DNA of 10,943 nucleotides from JAEZDP01 sp964430855 (GTDB taxonomy: Bacteria > Acidobacteriota > Vicinamibacteria > Vicinamibacterales > Vicinamibacteraceae): NCBI GenBank assembly GCA_964430855.1, contig CAYSHC010000114.1, forward strand, positions 1-10,943, in the 5' to 3' direction. Positions 7,425-10,943 of the stretch are shown in pieces; the stretch's first letter is position 1; the number at the start of each line of letters is the position of its first letter. The notes under the pieces are model-generated. The model saw only the letters and a list, made by a program, of their open reading frames with translations, searched no databases and had not been told where the DNA came from. The translations under genes were made by a program, and so were the position numbers.

Positions 7425-8633
7425 ATGTGGACGCGTAGAAGCTTTCTCGAGACCCTCTCGGGGCTCCCGCTCATCGGGGGGCTCATCGGTGGCGCCGCCG
7501 CCACGGCGGTGACCGGCGCGCGCGTGAGCGCGGCGCCGCGCGACTATTTCGCCGAGCTCGGCGTGAAGCCGTTCATCAACGCCGCCGGCACCTACACCGA
7601 CATGACCGCGTCGCTGATGCCGGACGAGGTGCGGGCGGCGTGGGAGTACGCGTCCCGGCACTTCGTCTACCTGAACGATCTGCACGACCGCGTGGGTGAG
7701 CGCATCGCCAAGATCATGCACGCCGAGGCCGCGATGGTGACGGCGGGCGCCGCCTCGGCGATGACGCTCGGCACGGCTGGCGTGCTCACGGGCACCGACC
7801 GCCAGAAGATCGCGGCCCTGCCGAACCTCACCGACATGAAGAGCGAGGTCATCATTCAGAAGGCGCATCGCTTCGGGTACGACCGCGCGGTGAGGAACTG
7901 CGGCGTCAGGCTGATCGAGGTGGAGACGGTGGAGGAGCTCGAGCGTGCCATCTCGTGGCACACGGCGATGATGCTCTTCTACAACAACAACAACTCGGTC
8001 GGGAAGATTCGCGACGAGGAGTTCGTGCGCCTCGGCAAGAAGCACGGCATCCCGACGATGAACGACTGCGCGGCGGACGTGCCGCCGGTCGAGAACCTGT
8101 GGAAGTACATCGACATGGGGTTCGACCTGGTGTGCTTCTCGGGGGGCAAGGGCCTCCGGGGCCCGCAGAGCGCGGGCATCCTCGCCGGCCGCAAGGACCT
8201 GATCGAGGCGGCGCGCATGAATGCCTCGCCCAACGGCACCGCCCTCGGGCGCGGCATGAAGGTAAACAAGGAAGAGATGCTGGCGATGCTCGTCGCGCTC
8301 GAGACGTTCGTCGCGAAGGACCATGCCGCCGAGCGCGCCGAGTTCGACAGGCGGGCGGAGCTGATCCGCGCGGCCGCCGCGTCGGTGCCGGGCGTCTCCG
8401 CCGAGATCACCGTGCCGGAGGTCGCCAACCACGTCCCGCACGTCATCGTCACGTGGGACGCGAAGGAGAAGGGCTTCACGCCGAGCGAGGTCTCGCGGCG
8501 CCTGCGTGAGGGCACGCCCTCGATTGGCGTGCGTCCGGGCAACCAGCTGATGGTGGGTGTCTGGATGATGGAGGAGGGACAGGCCGAGATCGTCGCGCGC
8601 CGCCTGAAGGAAGAGCTCCAGCGCAAGGCGTAG
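7425..8633 (+). CDS. Tat-exported SelA/DgaE-like PLP-dependent enzyme (aminotransferase fold)
   Basis: This 402-residue protein starts with TRRSFLETLSG followed by a glycine/alanine-rich hydrophobic stretch to about residue 37, a good Tat leader. From residue 40 on it is a fold-type I PLP enzyme of the L-seryl-tRNA(Sec) selenium transferase/D-glucosaminate-6-phosphate ammonia-lyase group. Features include FINAAGTYTDMTASLMP (50-66), the AAMVTAGAASAM substrate/phosphate-side turn (102-113), MNDCAAD with Asp214 as the likely pyridine-nitrogen partner, and SGGKGLRGPQSAGIL with Lys242 as the Schiff-base lysine. GRGMKVNKEE (275-284) is also typical. The length without leader (about 365) suits the family. 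Bacterial SelA acts on tRNA in the cytoplasm; a Tat leader argues against that and for a small-molecule lyase or racemase-like role outside. Related ammonia-lyases release enamines, which the neighbouring RidA protein could hydrolyse. Fold and lysine are confident; the reaction is inferred. Confidence 0.88.
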   Translation: MWTRRSFLETLSGLPLIGGLIGGAAATAVTGARVSAAPRDYFAELGVKPFINAAGTYTDMTASLMPDEVRAAWEYASRHFVYLNDLHDRVGERIAKIMHAEAAMVTAGAASAMTLGTAGVLTGTDRQKIAALPNLTDMKSEVIIQKAHRFGYDRAVRNCGVRLIEVETVEELERAISWHTAMMLFYNNNNSVGKIRDEEFVRLGKKHGIPTMNDCAADVPPVENLWKYIDMGFDLVCFSGGKGLRGPQSAGILAGRKDLIEAARMNASPNGTALGRGMKVNKEEMLAMLVALETFVAKDHAAERAEFDRRAELIRAAAASVPGVSAEITVPEVANHVPHVIVTWDAKEKGFTPSEVSRRLREGTPSIGVRPGNQLMVGVWMMEEGQAEIVARRLKEELQRKA

Positions 8634-8642
8634 GCCTGCGCG

Positions 8643-8672
8643 TCGTGCTGCGTCCTCACTCCGGCAGCACGA
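8643..8672. terminator. Perfect 9-bp inverted repeat between convergent genes, possible bidirectional terminator
   Basis: TCGTGCTGC (8643-8651) and GCAGCACGA (8664-8672) are exact reverse complements separated by 12 bases. The structure sits between the plus-strand operon end (8633) and the end of the minus-strand nuclease gene, whose stop codon falls in the loop. No T-tract follows on either strand, so it is not a textbook intrinsic terminator. Confidence 0.4.
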
Positions 8673-9462
8673 GATCTGCCACGAGCGGGAGGTGGTCCGA
8701 GGCGTCCGTCCGGACCACCCGCGCTCCCGCCACACCGACGTTCCTCGAGACCAGCACGTAGTCGATGCGCCGCACGGGCGCGTCCGCAGGGAACGTCGCG
8801 CCAGGGTCTTCGCGGGCGTCCCACACGTCCCGAAGCTGCCGCAGGAGCGGCCGGAGCTCCGGAGCGTCAGGCTGTGCGTTGAGGTCGCCCATCAGGATCA
8901 CCGGCCCCGTGACGCTGGTGACGAGGGCGAGCATCTCGTCGACCTGCGCCCGGCGTACGGCCGGATCGGGCCGGAAGTCGAGGTGCGTCACGAAGACGTC
9001 CACCTTGCCGGATGGCCCGAGGATCGTGGCCCCCAGGAAGCCCGGCGCGGGCGAAGGCTCCGCGGCGGCGCCAGGCTGGGTCGAGAGACGCGTAATCTCG
9101 TGGTTACGCCACGAGAGGATGGGCAGGCGGCTGAGCAGCGCGACGCCGAACGCCCGCGGCGCCGCGCCCGGCGTGGCACCGGGAAGGCGATAGATCGGCG
9201 CGAACCGTACGTCCATGCCCGTCGCCTCGGCGAGCGCCCGCGCCTGATCGACGAAGCCGCTTCGCGCGTCCCAATGCACGTCCACTTCCTGCAGCGCCAC
9301 GAGGTCGGGCGAAGCGCCCCTGATGACCGCCGCCACGCGCGCGAGGTTGCCGTGGCCGGCGTGGATGTTGAACGTCATCACGCGCAGGTGGCCCGGCGGC
9401 TGCGCGGCCGCCGCGACGAGCAGCACGAGCAGGAGGACGAGCCTGACGGGCACGGAGGCCAT
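8656..9462 (-). CDS. Secreted endonuclease/exonuclease/phosphatase (EEP) family protein
   Basis: This 268-residue protein reads leftward. The chosen ATG at 9462 gives a clean Sec signal peptide (MASVPVRL, then a leucine/valine core and AAAAQ near residue 21). An extended frame up to 9660 would add an arginine-rich tail overlapping the next gene and is not credible. EEP motifs in order are VMTFNIHAG (Asn32), LVALQEVD (Glu59), a VALLSRLPIL strand, VFVTHLDF (His160), LMGDLNAQPDA (Asp193, Asn195), RRIDYVL (Asp234) and the terminal SDHLPLV (Asp256, His257). The full metal-dependent active site is therefore present. The family includes exonuclease III, DNase I, sphingomyelinases and inositol-phosphate phosphatases; a secreted short member like this could be a nuclease or a phosphodiesterase. 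It lies 55 bases downstream of the GH88-like gene on the same strand, probably co-transcribed. The substrate is not decidable. Confidence 0.88.
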   Translation of the reverse strand: MASVPVRLVLLLVLLVAAAAQPPGHLRVMTFNIHAGHGNLARVAAVIRGASPDLVALQEVDVHWDARSGFVDQARALAEATGMDVRFAPIYRLPGATPGAAPRAFGVALLSRLPILSWRNHEITRLSTQPGAAAEPSPAPGFLGATILGPSGKVDVFVTHLDFRPDPAVRRAQVDEMLALVTSVTGPVILMGDLNAQPDAPELRPLLRQLRDVWDAREDPGATFPADAPVRRIDYVLVSRNVGVAGARVVRTDASDHLPLVADLVLPE

Positions 9463-9517
9463 GCTGTGTCGAACAGGGCGTTCGCGCGCCGCATGCCGGG
9501 CCGACGGCACGGACAGG

Positions 9518-10897
9518 TCAGGAGCCGAAGAACGTGTAGTACGGCTCGCGTCGCGCCAGGCGCCGGATGAGCAGCGCCAGCTCCCGCGCGTGGTAATCGC
9601 CCCACATCGCCGACTCGCCGCACGGCACCTTCCTGCCGCGCGGGACGTGGTCCCAGCCATTGGGCCGATGGTAGACGGCGTGGAGCAGCAGGCCCTGGTG
9701 TTTCGGTGAGGTCGACAGGTACGGCTCGCCGAACAGCGTCCGGGCGGTTGTCAGGCCGGCGGCGACGTAGCGCCGGCCCGCCTGCTTCTGGCCGCGCGAA
9801 TCCAGGAATCGGCCGAGCCGGATCAGTCCCTGCGCGGCGATGGCGGCCGCCGAGCTGTCGACTGGCTCATGGTCGTTGAACGGGTCGGCGGGGCGGTCGA
9901 GGTAGTCGCCGAGGTGCACGAGCCCGGGCGCGCCGGTGTCCCAGTACGGGACGCCGCAGGCTGGCGTGCTGTCGATGTAGAAGTCGGCCGTGGCACGGGC
10001 CGTCTCCAGGAACCGCGCGCGGACCTTTGCCTTGCCGCCGAACGGCTTCAGCTCTGCGTCGGGCCGTGTCTCGAGGAACTCGAGCTGCTCGGCAAAGCCC
10101 GTCAGCACCCAGGCGAGGCCACGCGTCCACGTGCTGAATGGCGAGTAGCCCTGCTGCGTGGACGGGCACCTGTAGGAGCCGTCCGTCACGTTGAAGATCG
10201 ACTCGTGTGCCACGCGGCCGCGGACGTCGTACGCGTCGCGTCCCTTCCCGAAGTACACGTTGTAGCGGGCCGTCGTGTCGGCATGCTGCACCAGGCGCTT
10301 CAGGAGCGAGATGCGCGTGTCGCGCTCGCCCATCAGCACGTGCCCCAGCGCGTGTGCCAGCGCCAGCGCCCGCAGCGAGCGCATCGTGTCGGCAAAGAGC
10401 GACTGCGGTCCGTTGAACGAGCGGATGTAGCCGAGCCCGTCGGGCAGTTCCGTCCAGCGTGCCGCCTGGACGGCGCCCGACACCTTCAACGCGAGCTCGT
10501 AGAAGGCCATCTCCCACGCGTCGGCCTCGATACGCCCCTCACGCGCCAGGCGCAGCAGGTTGCCGTACGTGGAGACGTTGTTGAAGCCGTGGTCGTGGAC
10601 GCCGACGTGGCTGACGTGGCTGGCCATGTGGCGCAGCGTGTTCCGCCTGCCGATCTCCAGCATGTCGGCGTCGCCTGTCGCGTCGAACTGGAGGATGGCC
10701 GACCCGAACTGGAAGCCCTGCGTCCACTCGGTCCAGCCGCGCGACGTGTATCGACCGGCGACGGTGAAGACCGGCGTCCCGGCCGAGGGGTCCCAGTGCT
10801 GCTCGATGAGCGCGATCTTGCGGGCCGAGAGCTCGAACAGGCGGTCGATGGCGCCGAGCAGCGATTTCGGCGTGATGCTGGTGTCGATACGAATCAT
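9518..10897 (-). CDS. Glycoside hydrolase family 88-like protein (unsaturated glucuronyl hydrolase type)
   Basis: This 459-residue protein starts at ATG 10897 with a weak GGAACG ahead of it. No signal peptide is visible, so a cytoplasmic site is expected. The sequence follows the alpha/alpha-barrel of unsaturated glucuronyl hydrolases. Asp102 in GVHDHGF and Asp170 in SLFADTM are the candidates for the two catalytic aspartates. Further family blocks are STWTRGLAWVLTGFAE (255-270), VPYWDTG (316-322), EPVDSSAAAIAAQGL (344-358), GLLLHAVYH (402-410) and ESAMWGDYHARELAL (428-442). These enzymes hydrate and cleave the terminal 4,5-unsaturated uronic acid from oligosaccharides made by polysaccharide lyases. 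GH105 (rhamnogalacturonyl type) is a related alternative; the DSSA and WGDY blocks favour GH88. Length is close to family norms. It is followed by the secreted EEP gene. Confidence 0.87.
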   Translation of the reverse strand: MIRIDTSITPKSLLGAIDRLFELSARKIALIEQHWDPSAGTPVFTVAGRYTSRGWTEWTQGFQFGSAILQFDATGDADMLEIGRRNTLRHMASHVSHVGVHDHGFNNVSTYGNLLRLAREGRIEADAWEMAFYELALKVSGAVQAARWTELPDGLGYIRSFNGPQSLFADTMRSLRALALAHALGHVLMGERDTRISLLKRLVQHADTTARYNVYFGKGRDAYDVRGRVAHESIFNVTDGSYRCPSTQQGYSPFSTWTRGLAWVLTGFAEQLEFLETRPDAELKPFGGKAKVRARFLETARATADFYIDSTPACGVPYWDTGAPGLVHLGDYLDRPADPFNDHEPVDSSAAAIAAQGLIRLGRFLDSRGQKQAGRRYVAAGLTTARTLFGEPYLSTSPKHQGLLLHAVYHRPNGWDHVPRGRKVPCGESAMWGDYHARELALLIRRLARREPYYTFFGS

Positions 10898-10943
10898 GGA
10901 AACGTTCCGTGCGCCACCCGGGCCGCACCTAGAGACGGCGGAT

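Noticed and set aside
7983..7994. Run of four AAC codons as a possible microsatellite
   Set aside because: Only four units and it encodes an Asn run inside the conserved PLP enzyme core; no sign of slippage or repeat expansion.
7323..8735. Minus-strand open frame of 470 codons opposite the PLP enzyme
   Set aside because: Antisense to a clear PLP enzyme with catalytic lysine; composition typical of a GC shadow frame.
9463..9660. N-terminal extension of the EEP gene to 9660
   Set aside because: The extra 66 residues are Arg/Ser-rich, overlap the GH88-like gene's 3' end and would bury the signal peptide that starts at 9462.
1..10943. CRISPR arrays, tRNA/rRNA genes, insertion sequences, phage or defence genes
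   Set aside because: No direct-repeat/spacer pattern, RNA-like cloverleaf, transposase or terminal repeats were seen. No stretch longer than 300 bases lacks a gene.

Overview
The window is a gene-dense, very GC-rich piece of a bacterial chromosome (no RNA genes, mobile elements or CRISPR seen). The style of the proteins (Tat-exported DUF362 and CBM9-like proteins, PQQ-like propellers, a GH88-type hydrolase, very high GC) suggests an Acidobacteriota of the Vicinamibacteria/Luteitalea type. This is inference from gene content, not a marker-gene identification.

Layout. On the plus strand, eight genes run head to tail from the left edge to about 8633: a 5'-truncated amidohydrolase/deacetylase, a Tat-type CBM9-like domain protein, a Tat-type DUF362 protein (GTG start), an eight-repeat PQQ-like beta-propeller, an ApbE-like flavin transferase homologue, a secreted protein of unknown function, a lipoprotein-like protein with three RidA domains, and a Tat-type SelA/DgaE-like PLP enzyme. 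The first seven overlap their neighbours by 1 to 14 bases, and only 43 bases separate the seventh from the eighth, so this looks like one translationally coupled operon. On the minus strand, two genes converge on it: a GH88-like unsaturated-glucuronyl hydrolase followed by a secreted endonuclease/exonuclease/phosphatase-family protein. A 9-bp perfect inverted repeat lies at the convergence point.

How it may work together. Most plus-strand products carry export signals (three Tat-like, two Sec-like, one lipoprotein-like), so the operon seems to encode an envelope or periplasmic pathway. The most suggestive pairing is an exported PLP enzyme of the ammonia-lyase/SelA-like fold with an exported triple RidA protein. 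RidA proteins hydrolyse the enamine/imine products that PLP lyases release, and a deacetylase-type amidohydrolase heads the cluster. I infer, without proof, a catabolic module outside the cytoplasm for an N-acylated amino compound (amino acid or amino sugar acid). The substrate cannot be read from the sequence. The GH88-like gene next door fits breakdown of uronic-acid-containing polysaccharides.
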